Below, in pieces: positions 7,941 to 15,656 of a stretch of DNA of 29,210 nt. The translations under genes were made by a program, and so were the position numbers. The notes under the pieces are model-generated. The model ran no database searches. It worked only from the letters and a program-made list of their open reading frames with translations, and was not told the origin of the DNA. The stretch comes from a virus, in IMG/VR virus record IMGVR_UViG_3300042691_002006, positions 1-29,210 of that record; one strand, written 5' to 3'. Each line of letters begins with the position of its first letter. Within the stretch, counting starts at the first letter, position 1.

Positions 7941-8222
7941 ATGTCTACAAATACCAAACCTATTGGGGTTGCGTATGCAGATCAATTATTAGACGGCGCC
8001 CGTTTTGTTCCTGAAGTTGCAGCTAACACTGCCGCTTTAACGACTATTACATCGACTGCTCCTGGCACTCCTGACTATGCAATTCAAGATTTAACACAAA
8101 CAACTCCTTTTGGCTTTGCAACTAAAGATGAAGGAAACTCTGTATTGGCGGTTATTGCTAACCTCCAAACCCGTGTTTCTCAACTTGAAACTAAGTTGGC
8201 TGTTTACGGCTTGCTGCCTTAA
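7941..8222 (+). CDS. Hypothetical phage protein with C-terminal coiled coil
   Basis: This is a 93-residue protein. The N-terminus STNTKPIGVAYADQLLDGAR and the middle are extended and polar. Residues about 70-88 (SVLAVIANLQTRVSQLETKL) form a clear heptad pattern and could trimerise. Small head-region proteins with a terminal coiled coil sometimes act as head fibres, but I cannot name this one. The start has AAGGAAAAATT ahead of it, directly after the upstream terminator. A GC-rich hairpin follows the stop. Confidence 0.65.
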   Translation: MSTNTKPIGVAYADQLLDGARFVPEVAANTAALTTITSTAPGTPDYAIQDLTQTTPFGFATKDEGNSVLAVIANLQTRVSQLETKLAVYGLLP

Positions 8223-8227
8223 TAAAA

Positions 8228-8248
8228 TAGGGGGCTAAACACCCCCTA
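8228..8248. terminator. Perfect GC hairpin without plus-strand T-run
   Basis: TAGGGGG (8228-8234) and CCCCCTA (8242-8248) form a perfect seven-pair stem with a CTAAACA loop. On the plus strand it is followed by ACTAAAT rather than a T-run, so termination would be weak. On the minus strand TTTTATT follows. It may slow transcription, protect the upstream mRNA 3' end, or affect the start at 8256, which is only seven bases away. Confidence 0.5.
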
Positions 8249-8255
8249 ACTAAAT

Positions 8256-8465
8256 ATGACAATTTACTTAAGACATCCTGACCACGGCACTAAAGTTGCC
8301 ACGATGGAATTAGAAGCAGAAAATGATGAACAAAACGGCTGGGTAAGATATACTCACGATACGCCATCAATTTCTGAGGAAGTTGAAACAGTAGAAGAAG
8401 CTACTGAAGTTGCGGCTCCTGTTAATACACTGGAAGTAAAAAGACGTCGTAAAACCGCACAGTAA
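8256..8465 (+). CDS. Hypothetical small acidic protein
   Basis: This 69-residue protein begins MTIYLRHPDHGTKVATMELE and is rich in Glu through the middle (EEVETVEEATEVAAPVN), ending in the basic patch EVKRRRKTAQ. Short acidic proteins beginning with 'YLRHPxHGTKVA' are found in phage head-tail regions, but I know of no function. No good Shine-Dalgarno is visible, and the ATG lies just after a stable hairpin, so translation may be low or depend on structure. It precedes the gp4-like gene by ten bases. Confidence 0.6.
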   Translation: MTIYLRHPDHGTKVATMELEAENDEQNGWVRYTHDTPSISEEVETVEEATEVAAPVNTLEVKRRRKTAQ

Positions 8466-8475
8466 GGAGTAGGCT

Positions 8476-9189
8476 ATGGCGACAACCGCCGGGGATCAAA
8501 TTAACGCAGCATTACGCTTAATCGGTATGCTCGCTGAGGGCGAAACGCCTTCTTCTAATACTTCTAATGATGCGTTAAACGCTTTGAATCAAATGATTGA
8601 TTCATGGAATACTGAGCGTTTATCTGTCTTTTCCACCCAAGATCAGATCGTATCTTGGCTGCCAAACACGTACGTTCATACTTTAGGGCCTACTGGCGAT
8701 ACCGTTGGTAACCGCCCCATTTTGGTTGACGACTCGTCTTACTTCCGCGACCCCCAGTCTGGCATCTCGTTTGGCATTAAGTTAATTAACCAACAACAAT
8801 ACAACGGTATTGCGGTTAAAACGGTGACTTCGACCTATCCACAAGTCATGTGGGTCAATATGGAATACCCCGACATTACTATGACGGTGTACCCAGTCCC
8901 CACTAAATTACTAGAATTTCACATTGTTTCTGTCAATGAATTGACCACGCCCGCTGTTTTAGCGACCAATTTAACCTTTCCACCAGGCTATTTAAGGTGT
9001 TTTAAATACAACTTAGCGTGTGAAATAGCTACTGAATTTGGTATTGCCCCACCAGCTAACGTAGCTAGAATCGCTATGACTTCCAAGCGCAACCTTAAGC
9101 GGATTAACAATCCTGACGATATTATGTCCTTGCCTTACAGCATTGTGGCTACCCGTCAGCGGTATAACATTTTTGCTGGTAATTATTAA
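8476..9189 (+). CDS. Tail accessory / head-completion protein, P22 gp4-like
   Basis: This 237-residue protein fits the P22 gp4 (tail accessory factor) family that binds below the portal and seals the head. The N-terminal helical part, DQINAALRLIGMLAEGETPS then ALNALNQMIDSWNTERLSVF, is the typical start of these adaptors. The C-terminal half with LTFPPGYLRCFKYNLACEIA and ARIAMTSKRNLKRIN also fits. It is longer than P22 gp4 (166). Its location directly before a gp10-like gene repeats the P22 order. The ATG follows AAGGAGTAGGCT, a good ribosome-binding site. The stop region overlaps the next ATG at 9189. Confidence 0.85.
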   Translation: MATTAGDQINAALRLIGMLAEGETPSSNTSNDALNALNQMIDSWNTERLSVFSTQDQIVSWLPNTYVHTLGPTGDTVGNRPILVDDSSYFRDPQSGISFGIKLINQQQYNGIAVKTVTSTYPQVMWVNMEYPDITMTVYPVPTKLLEFHIVSVNELTTPAVLATNLTFPPGYLRCFKYNLACEIATEFGIAPPANVARIAMTSKRNLKRINNPDDIMSLPYSIVATRQRYNIFAGNY

Positions 9190-10628
9190 TGAAATCGCAT
9201 ATTTTGGGGCAATCGTATGTTGCCCGCAGCATCAATGCTGCGGACAATGTAATGGTCAACTTGTTTCCAGAAGCTACGCCTGACGCGGGCAAAGAAAACG
9301 GTTTTTTAAATAGAACGCCTGGACTGCGTAAACTTGCCACTATTGGTAAAGGCCCCATCCGCGCCCTATGGTCGCATCAGACTAATGGCACAGACGCCTA
9401 TGTTGTGTCAGGCAATGAAGTTTTTAAAATTGACGCAGGGTATTTCCCAACTAAATTAGGCAATATTGCTGGTTCAGGCCCAGTATCGATTGCAGATAAC
9501 GGTACACAACTATTCTTTGCCGCCAATCCTCAAGGTTATATTTATGACGAAGTAGCCAATACTTTTGTTCAAATTACTGACCCAGACTTCCCCGGCGCAG
9601 TAACGGTAGGCTATTTAGACGGTTATTTTGTGTTTAATGAACCAAATAGCCAAAAACTTTGGGTTACTGAGATATTTGACGGCACCATAATTGAGCCGTT
9701 AGCGTTTGCTAGTGCTGAAGGATCGCCCGACTTAGTTCAAGCTATTAACGTAGACCAACGTGAGCTTTGGGTGTTTGGTACAGATACCGTTGAGGTATGG
9801 TACAACGCGGGTACCGCTAATTTCCCTTTTGCGCGCATCCAAGGCGCTTTTAACGAGTTAGGGTGCCTAGCCCCTTACTCCGTAGCAAAACTCGATAACA
9901 CGCTGTTTTGGCTTGGCAATGACCCCCGTGGCTATGGCATCGTTTACCGTGGCGAAGGGTATCGCGGTAAACGCGTATCTACCCACGCGGTTGAGTTTGC
10001 TATCCAAAGCTACGGCGATGTATCCAATGCGCTTGCGTACACATACCAGCAAGAAGGCCATGCTTTCTACGTTTTGATATTCCCAACAGTTGATAAGACC
10101 TGGGTGTTTGATGTGGCTACAGGCGCATGGCATGAGCGTGCAGGCTTTGATAATGGTTACTTTACCCGCCATCGTTCAAATTGTCAGATGAACTACCAAA
10201 GTCAAACCGTTATTGGCGATTATTTAAACGGCAATCTATACGCTTTTGACTTAAATGTTTATGACGATAATGGCGCTATTCAAAAATGGGTGCGCTCATG
10301 GAGAGCGCTTCCTACAGGCACTAATAACTTAAAACGCACCGCACAACACTCATTACAGCTTGATTGTGAGGCTGGCGTGGGTACAAACACAGGCCAAGCG
10401 CAAGATCCACAAGTCATGCTTCGCTGGTCAGATGACGGCGGTCACACTTGGTCAAACGAGCATTGGGTATCTGTTGGCAAAATTGGTGAATATTACCGCC
10501 GGGCTATCTGGCGTCGCCTTGGCATGACAATTAAACTTCGTGACCGCGTTTATGAAATTTCAGGCACCGACCCTTCCAAAATCGTTATTATGGGTGCTGA
10601 ATTGATTTTAAGCGGCACAGATGCCTAG
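9189..10628 (+). CDS. Packaged-DNA stabilisation protein, P22 gp10-like
   Basis: This 479-residue protein is close to P22 gp10 in length (472). That protein forms the hexameric tail hub under gp4. Characteristic parts are the N-terminus SYVARSINAADNVMVNLFPE with the TPGLRKLATIG segment, the propeller-like repeats (NGTQLFFAANPQGYIYDEVA), VDQRELWVFGTDTVEVWYNA, and SVAKLDNTLFWLGNDPRGYG. The Trp-rich C-terminal region (VMLRWSDDGGHTWSNEHWVS) also matches the family pattern. It starts on the last base of the gp4-like stop (TAATG) and its end overlaps the first fibre gene by eight bases. Confidence 0.9.
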   Translation: MKSHILGQSYVARSINAADNVMVNLFPEATPDAGKENGFLNRTPGLRKLATIGKGPIRALWSHQTNGTDAYVVSGNEVFKIDAGYFPTKLGNIAGSGPVSIADNGTQLFFAANPQGYIYDEVANTFVQITDPDFPGAVTVGYLDGYFVFNEPNSQKLWVTEIFDGTIIEPLAFASAEGSPDLVQAINVDQRELWVFGTDTVEVWYNAGTANFPFARIQGAFNELGCLAPYSVAKLDNTLFWLGNDPRGYGIVYRGEGYRGKRVSTHAVEFAIQSYGDVSNALAYTYQQEGHAFYVLIFPTVDKTWVFDVATGAWHERAGFDNGYFTRHRSNCQMNYQSQTVIGDYLNGNLYAFDLNVYDDNGAIQKWVRSWRALPTGTNNLKRTAQHSLQLDCEAGVGTNTGQAQDPQVMLRWSDDGGHTWSNEHWVSVGKIGEYYRRAIWRRLGMTIKLRDRVYEISGTDPSKIVIMGAELILSGTDA

Positions 10629-12339
10629 TAATCTAACTACCATTCCCGCCCCGCGGGTTCCGTTAATAAACGCCGATACAGGGCTTATATCAACTGAATG
10701 GTATCGCTTTCTATTTAACCTTTATACGCTTTCAGGTTCGGGTAGCAATCTAGTTTCTTTAGATGAACTGCAACTTGGCCCACCACCCCAACCCACTACT
10801 ACATCAGGCGGTGGCGGTAGTGGAACGGTCACTTCGGTAGCTACAGGCACAGGGCTAACAGGTGGCCCAATCACTACTACAGGCACCATTGATTTTGTTG
10901 TTGCTGCCGTAGGTACTTGGGCTGCAACGCCGTCTAGCGCCAACTTAGCCTTGGCAATGACTGACGAAACGGGTACTGGCGCCTTAGTGTTTGCCAACAC
11001 CCCTACGCTTGTAACCCCAATTCTAGGTACACCAACCTCGGGCGACTTTTCCACAGGCACGTTTACTTGGCCTACTTTTAACCAAAATACGACAGGCTAC
11101 GCAGCCGGGTTAGCGGGCGGTTTAATAGGCTCATTGCCGTACCAGTCTGCGGTAAACACCACCGTCTTTTTAGCCGCAGGCACAAACGGGCAAGTCCTTA
11201 CTTTAGCTGCGGGCGTACCCTCTTGGGCAACACCTACAACTGGCACAGTCACAAGCGTAAGTGGTACAGGAAGTGTCAATGGCATCACTCTGACTGGCAC
11301 AGTCACTAGCTCGGGAAGCCTAACCTTAGGAGGAACCCTAGGCGGTATCGGCAATAGCCAACTAACTAATAGTTCCGTGACCTTTAATGGCGTGGCGGTT
11401 GCATTAGGCGCAAGCGGTACGATTACAGCCACCGCAACCAACGCGTTGACCATCGGCACAGGCTTATCAGGCACGTCCTATAACGGATCAGCCCCTGTAA
11501 CTATTGCCAATACGGGCGTTCTTGGTGTTACTGGAACCGCGCCCGTAGCGTCGTCTGGCGGTCAAAACCCCATCATTAGTATGCCTGCGGCTACCACAAG
11601 CGTTGATGGCTACCTAACTAGCACCGACTGGAATACGTTTAACAACAAGCAACCTGCTGGCACTTACGTTACTTCAGTAAGCGGTACAGCAGGCAGAATA
11701 ACCAGTAGCGGTGGTACTACACCCGCGATTGACCTTGTTTCGGGGATCGCTACGCCAGGCACAACAGGGTCAGCTACGCTTATTCCCGTAGTGACGATTG
11801 ACACGTACGGGCGGGTAACTAGCATTACTACGGCTGCGAACCCACAAGGCACGGTTACTTCTGTAGGCGGTACTGGCACCGTTAACGGCATTACTTTGAC
11901 AGGCACCGTTACTTCTAGCGGTAACTTAACGCTTGGCGGTACATTGTCAGGAGTCAGCCTAACTACCCAAGTATCTGGCACTTTACCTATCGCCAATGGT
12001 GGTACAGGCCAAACTACCGCTAGTGCAGCGTTTAACGCGCTATCCCCAATCACAACTACTGGCGACCTAATAATAGGCAACGGCGCAAACAGCGCAACTA
12101 GATTGCCTATTGGTGCAAATACTTACGTTTTGACTTCTAATGGAACGACTGCTTCTTGGTCTGCCCCCGCAGGCGGCGGCTCTAACATTACCGCCTTTGG
12201 TCTGTGGGAAAATAACAGAACTATTAGCGCTAACTACAGTATTACATCAGGCAACAGCGCATCATCTGCTGGGCCAATCACAATTAATTCAGGTGTTGTC
12301 GTGACCGTACCGGCTGGCAGCCGTTGGATTGTCTTGTAA
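10621..12339 (+). CDS. Repeat-rich tail fibre-type protein
   Basis: This 572-residue Gly/Thr/Ser/Val-rich protein looks like a phage fibre. Residues 1-45 (PSNLTTIPAPRVPLINADTG then WYRFLFNLYTL) form a conserved N-terminal element that probably attaches to the tail hub. A Gly-rich linker follows. A repeat of about 36 residues beginning GTVTSVSGTGSVNGITLTGT occurs at residues 208-243 and again at 410-445, with shorter related 'VTSV' segments near 68 and 350. The motif YLTSTDWNTFNNKQPAG lies between them. The last 45 residues, ending VVVTVPAGSRWIVL, closely resemble the end of the next fibre gene. Start overlaps the upstream gene. The role as receptor-binding or adaptor fibre is inferred. Confidence 0.78.
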   Translation: MPSNLTTIPAPRVPLINADTGLISTEWYRFLFNLYTLSGSGSNLVSLDELQLGPPPQPTTTSGGGGSGTVTSVATGTGLTGGPITTTGTIDFVVAAVGTWAATPSSANLALAMTDETGTGALVFANTPTLVTPILGTPTSGDFSTGTFTWPTFNQNTTGYAAGLAGGLIGSLPYQSAVNTTVFLAAGTNGQVLTLAAGVPSWATPTTGTVTSVSGTGSVNGITLTGTVTSSGSLTLGGTLGGIGNSQLTNSSVTFNGVAVALGASGTITATATNALTIGTGLSGTSYNGSAPVTIANTGVLGVTGTAPVASSGGQNPIISMPAATTSVDGYLTSTDWNTFNNKQPAGTYVTSVSGTAGRITSSGGTTPAIDLVSGIATPGTTGSATLIPVVTIDTYGRVTSITTAANPQGTVTSVGGTGTVNGITLTGTVTSSGNLTLGGTLSGVSLTTQVSGTLPIANGGTGQTTASAAFNALSPITTTGDLIIGNGANSATRLPIGANTYVLTSNGTTASWSAPAGGGSNITAFGLWENNRTISANYSITSGNSASSAGPITINSGVVVTVPAGSRWIVL

Positions 12340-12399
12340 TATTATGGCGATTTTTTTATATCCTTCTGATACACTAGCACGAAAGCTATGAGGTAACTT
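12340..12399 (+). promoter_or_regulatory. Possible promoter upstream of second fibre gene
   Basis: The 60-base gap contains TGATACACT at 12367-12375, readable as an extended -10 (TG, one base, TACACT). The region upstream is T-rich with no good -35. A near-identical TGATACAGT lies in the divergent regulatory region at 25462-25470. A GAGGTAA ribosome-binding site precedes the ATG at 12400. Strength is uncertain. Confidence 0.35.
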
Positions 12400-13338
12400 A
12401 TGACAACAGCCTTATCACCATCACCGAAGCAACAATTCTTTACTGCTGGCGGTGTTCCTTTGGTCGCTGGTAAACTCTATACCTACGCCGCAGGCACTTC
12501 TACGCCTTTAGCTACCTATCAAGACTCTACTGGTAATGTTAGTAATACTAACCCAGTTATTTTGGACTCACGCGGCGAAGCAAACGTATGGCTTACGCCA
12601 AGCGATGCGTATAAATTTGTTTTACGCGACTCTACCGATGCGCTGATTTGGACTGTAGATAACATCAATATTGGCATTAACTTTGGTAACGTAATCATTA
12701 CCGGCGGTCAAATTAACGGCGCTGTAATTGGTAATATTACCCCCGCGGCTGGTTCGTTTACAGACCTTTCGGCAAGTGGCAATGTGGTGTTTAACTCTGT
12801 AACGCAGATGCAGATCCCTTCAGGCTTAACCTCTGAACGGTCGACAACCCCTGTAGACGGGATGCTGCGGTTTAACACCACCGTTGGCGAGTATGAGGGC
12901 AACGTATCCGTTGCCGGGCAAACGGTTTCTAGCTTAGTTAATACCGGCTCCCCAGCTACTACGGCGGTAGCAACTACCACCGCGCCTCATGGCCTATCAA
13001 CAGGGGACTACATTACCTTTAGCGGCTGTATTCCTACTAATTACAACGGTTCGTACAACATTACCTATATTGACGCTACATCGTTTAGCTATGTTATGGC
13101 GGCAGACCCTGGCAGCAGCGCTTCAACCGTAGGCACCTACGTTGTCCATACTTGGACACAAATTGGCGGCGGTGCGACAGGCGCTGGAGGTGACCAAGTA
13201 TTTGTAGAAAACGGTCAATTTGTTACGGCTACCTACGCTATTCCTGTAGGCAAAAACGCGTCAACAGTTTCGCCAATCACGATTAATAGCGGTGTCACCG
13301 TTACCGTTCCTAGCGATAGTAGGTGGGTAATTCTTTAA
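12400..13338 (+). CDS. Tail fibre / tailspike-type protein
   Basis: This is a 312-residue protein. Residues about 1-90 (PKQQFFTAGGVPLVAGKLYT, YAAGTSTPLATYQDSTGN, GEANVWLTPSDAYKFVLRDS) have the pattern of virion-binding N-domains of short-tailed phage tailspikes and fibres. A middle segment, SFTDLSASGNVVF then GMLRFNTTVGEYEGNV, resembles a shaft element. Residues about 190-245 contain TTAPHGLSTGDYITFSG and a further beta region, a small domain common in fibre proteins. The final 45 residues ending VTVTVPSDSRWVIL match the end of the preceding fibre. I see no enzymatic motif. It has a possible promoter of its own in the gap before it. Confidence 0.8.
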   Translation: MTTALSPSPKQQFFTAGGVPLVAGKLYTYAAGTSTPLATYQDSTGNVSNTNPVILDSRGEANVWLTPSDAYKFVLRDSTDALIWTVDNINIGINFGNVIITGGQINGAVIGNITPAAGSFTDLSASGNVVFNSVTQMQIPSGLTSERSTTPVDGMLRFNTTVGEYEGNVSVAGQTVSSLVNTGSPATTAVATTTAPHGLSTGDYITFSGCIPTNYNGSYNITYIDATSFSYVMAADPGSSASTVGTYVVHTWTQIGGGATGAGGDQVFVENGQFVTATYAIPVGKNASTVSPITINSGVTVTVPSDSRWVIL

Positions 13339-13348
13339 AGGAAAATAT

Positions 13349-13954
13349 ATGTCTATTGTCTTATTAGGCTCAACTAGCGGAAGCTGTACGCTACAAGAAC
13401 AAGCGGTAGCAGGTACTAGCGTTTTAACTTTACCCGTTGGCACAGGAACAGTCGTTGCTAATAATGTAAATAGTGCAATCGTTAGCGGAACTGCCGTAGC
13501 ATCAACAAGTGGCACTTCTGTTGACTTTACTAGTATTCCTAGTTGGGTTAAAAAGATTACTGTGATGTTAAGCGGAGTATCTACTAACGGAACAAGTAAT
13601 TATCAAATCCAAATTGGAGATTCTGGTGGAGTTGAAACTACTGGATATGGTGGTTCATCAAGTGCAGTTTCAGGTGGTACAGCCGCAGGACAAGTTTATG
13701 CAGGGGCTGGATTTACTTTATTTGGTACTTATGCAGCGGCTGGAACTTATTCAGGATATATAACAATTAGTTTATTAGATAGTTCTACAAATACATGGAA
13801 CGCTTTTGGTAGTTTGGCTAGGACAGATTCTGTTTATAGCATTTATACAACTGGTTCTAAATCATTGTCTGCAACATTAGACCGAGTCCGCATAACCACA
13901 GTAAACGGCACAGATACTTTTGACGCTGGCACTATTAACATTTTGTATGAATAA
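13349..13954 (+). CDS. Fibre paralogue 1 (shared C-terminal domain)
   Basis: This 201-residue protein is the first of three adjacent paralogues. Residues 1-45 (SIVLLGSTSGSCTLQEQAVA onward) form a short repeat-type N-terminus common in phage fibres. Residues about 47-201 are the shared domain: SGTSVDFTSIPSWVKKITVM, IQIGDSGGVETTGY, and the end RITTVNGTDTFDAGTINILY. The domain is beta-rich and has no catalytic motif. AAAGGAAAA precedes the ATG. By position after two fibre genes it is probably a tail tip or receptor-binding protein; this is inference. A conserved 20-base block lies at 13898-13917. Confidence 0.75.
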   Translation: MSIVLLGSTSGSCTLQEQAVAGTSVLTLPVGTGTVVANNVNSAIVSGTAVASTSGTSVDFTSIPSWVKKITVMLSGVSTNGTSNYQIQIGDSGGVETTGYGGSSSAVSGGTAAGQVYAGAGFTLFGTYAAAGTYSGYITISLLDSSTNTWNAFGSLARTDSVYSIYTTGSKSLSATLDRVRITTVNGTDTFDAGTINILYE

Positions 13955-13964
13955 GGAATAAATC

Positions 13965-14138
13965 ATGGAACGAATTGAAGTTAATATACAAACTGGTGAG
14001 CAAAAGACTGTTCAGTTAACTGCCGAAGAAATCGCCCAAGCAGAAGCCCAATATCAAGAGTGGCTTGCTAGTCAACCCACCAAAGAAGAACAGATTGCTA
14101 AACTGCAAGAGCAGATTGACGCATTGAAAGGGGCTTAA
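13965..14138 (+). CDS. Small acidic coiled-coil protein between fibre paralogues
   Basis: This 57-residue protein, MERIEVNIQTGEQKTVQLTA followed by an acidic helix and ending EEQIAKLQEQIDALKGA, has a strand-like N-terminus and a C-terminal heptad pattern. TAAGGA precedes the ATG, and the stop is one base from the start of the second paralogue (TAATATG), so it is clearly part of the operon. Small Gln/Glu-rich proteins of this kind next to fibre genes are often fibre-assembly chaperones, with which this is compatible. I cannot assign a family with certainty. Confidence 0.72.
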   Translation: MERIEVNIQTGEQKTVQLTAEEIAQAEAQYQEWLASQPTKEEQIAKLQEQIDALKGA

Positions 14139-14139
14139 T

Positions 14140-14775
14140 ATGGCTGTAACCTTAAACGCATCTACATCTAGCGGGTTTGTTTCTACAGCCGATACCTCTG
14201 GTACTGTAGAGATTCAATCTAATGGAACTACACGATTAACTGTAGCGTCAGGCGGTGTAACTGCTACTAACCTAACGGCTACAGGCACATTTGGTGGTGG
14301 TGTAGTCACTAGCGGAACTGCCGTTAATCTTGCTACTGGAAGCCCTACATCGGTTGACTTTAGTTCAATTCCATCTTGGGTAAAGCGTATTACTATTATG
14401 TTGGCTGGCGTTTCTTCTAACAGTACATCTTTAATTCAAGTTCAATTAGGTGATGCTGGCGGTATTGAAACAACTGGTTATTTGTCAACAGCACAAAACG
14501 CTGGGTCATCGGCAAACTCAACAACAGGTTATTTACTTACTCAAACAAACCCAGCCGCAGCGTCTTTAACAGGCAATGCGTTTTTGTGCAAAATTGACGG
14601 AAACACTTGGATTTTAAATGGTGACACAGCACAACAGCCTACTGTTTCTGCTTCTGTGTCGTCTTTAGGTGGGTCTAAAACATTGTCAGACACATTAACA
14701 ACAGTCCGCCTAACTACAGTAAACGGCACAGATACATTCGATGCTGGCTCAATCAATATTCTTTACGAGGGTTAA
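14140..14775 (+). CDS. Fibre paralogue 2 (shared C-terminal domain)
   Basis: This 211-residue protein is the second paralogue. Its N-terminal 55 residues (SGTVEIQSNGTTRLTVASGG then VTATNLTATGTFGG) are a shaft-like repeat unrelated to those of the other two. From about residue 57 the shared domain follows: SVDFSSIPSWVKRITIMLAG, VQLGDAGGIETTGY, SKTLSDTLTTVRLTTVNGTD and the NILYE end. The ribosome-binding site GAAAGGGG lies inside the end of the upstream small gene. The conserved 20-base block is at 14716-14735. The same inferred role applies as for its neighbours, with a different attachment segment. Confidence 0.75.
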   Translation: MAVTLNASTSSGFVSTADTSGTVEIQSNGTTRLTVASGGVTATNLTATGTFGGGVVTSGTAVNLATGSPTSVDFSSIPSWVKRITIMLAGVSSNSTSLIQVQLGDAGGIETTGYLSTAQNAGSSANSTTGYLLTQTNPAAASLTGNAFLCKIDGNTWILNGDTAQQPTVSASVSSLGGSKTLSDTLTTVRLTTVNGTDTFDAGSINILYEG

Positions 14776-14777
14776 TC

Positions 14778-15311
14778 ATGGCAGTAACTATTAACGGAAG
14801 TGCAGGAGTAACAACCAATACTGGTGCTGTTTATGACAGTATTCAAAGAGCAACCGCACAGGCTTCTACAAGCGGAACAAGCATTGACTTTACTGGTATT
14901 CCTAGCTGGGTGAAACGGATTACTGTGATGTTTAATGAAGTTTCTTCAAGCGGAACATCAAATTTTTTAATTCAATTAGGTGATTCAGGCGGAATTGAAA
15001 ATACTGGTTATGTTTCTACTTCTAACTATACAAACCAAGCAAGCACAACTGGTGGTTCAAACAGCACAGCAGGCTATTTACTTTTTAATTCAGCGTCAAG
15101 TGGTGCGGCTTTAATTTCAGGAACTTATACATTAGTAAATATTTCAGGAAATACTTGGATTGGAAGTGGTGTTCATAAAATGATTACAACGCAAATGCTT
15201 TTTTCAGGTGGAAGCAAAGCCCTTTCTGATGTTTTAACTCAAGTTCGCATTACGACAGTAAACGGCACAGATACATTCGATGCTGGTTCTATAAATATTC
15301 TTTACGAGTAA
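14778..15311 (+). CDS. Fibre paralogue 3 (shared C-terminal domain)
   Basis: This 177-residue protein is the shortest paralogue. It has only about 25 residues (AVTINGSAGVTTNTGAVYDS) before the shared domain, which then runs SGTSIDFTGIPSWVKRITVM, FLIQLGDSGGIENTGYVSTS, SKALSDVLTQVRITTVNGTD, NILYE. The variable middle (about residues 80-140) differs from the other copies, as would be expected if this part contacts a receptor. GAGGG lies upstream of the ATG, which comes two bases after the previous stop. The conserved DNA block is at 15255-15274. Confidence 0.75.
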   Translation: MAVTINGSAGVTTNTGAVYDSIQRATAQASTSGTSIDFTGIPSWVKRITVMFNEVSSSGTSNFLIQLGDSGGIENTGYVSTSNYTNQASTTGGSNSTAGYLLFNSASSGAALISGTYTLVNISGNTWIGSGVHKMITTQMLFSGGSKALSDVLTQVRITTVNGTDTFDAGSINILYE

Positions 15312-15314
15312 GCT

Positions 15315-15656
15315 ATGACCGTTTACGTCAAAGTTCTGATCCCCGCCAAGATTGCTGAAAACACGCAGACCACGCAGTACACTGCGGGTAACAACATCAG
15401 CGCTATCATTGACAAATTCACGGCGACTAACTTTAGTGGGTCTAGCGCCTCGTTGAGCGTGAACATTGTCACGGTAGCGGATACGTCGGGCAATAAGAAC
15501 TTGATTGTTAAGACTAAGAGCCTAGCCGCAGGCGAAACCTACACGTTTCCTGAGATCGTTGGGCAAGCGCTAGAACCAGGTGGCTTCATCTCAACCATTG
15601 CTAGTGCAGCCACCGCCATTAACATTCGGTCTAACGGCCGTGAGATCTCAAGCTAA
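15315..15656 (+). CDS. Hypothetical tail-region protein, beta-rich
   Basis: This 113-residue protein has the pattern TVYVKVLIPAKIAENTQTTQ, a strand-rich centre (SGSSASLSVNIVTVADTSGN) and ends with TAINIRSNGREISS. The layout, a small jelly-roll-like domain with 'YTAGNNISAIIDKFTATNFS', recurs in phage tail-tip neighbourhoods. I know of no proven function. It begins three bases after the third fibre paralogue, and its TAA overlaps the next ATG by one base, so it belongs to the same transcript. Confidence 0.65.
   Translation: MTVYVKVLIPAKIAENTQTTQYTAGNNISAIIDKFTATNFSGSSASLSVNIVTVADTSGNKNLIVKTKSLAAGETYTFPEIVGQALEPGGFISTIASAATAINIRSNGREISS

Noticed and set aside
10722-12080. Several long minus-strand open frames opposite the fibre gene.
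   Set aside because: They are shadows of a Gly/Thr/Val-rich coding sequence: Pro/Val-rich composition, no ribosome-binding sites and no family pattern.
13898-15274. Repeated 20-base block as a possible CRISPR array.
   Set aside because: Only three copies spaced 540-820 bases apart inside coding sequence; explained by the paralogous genes.
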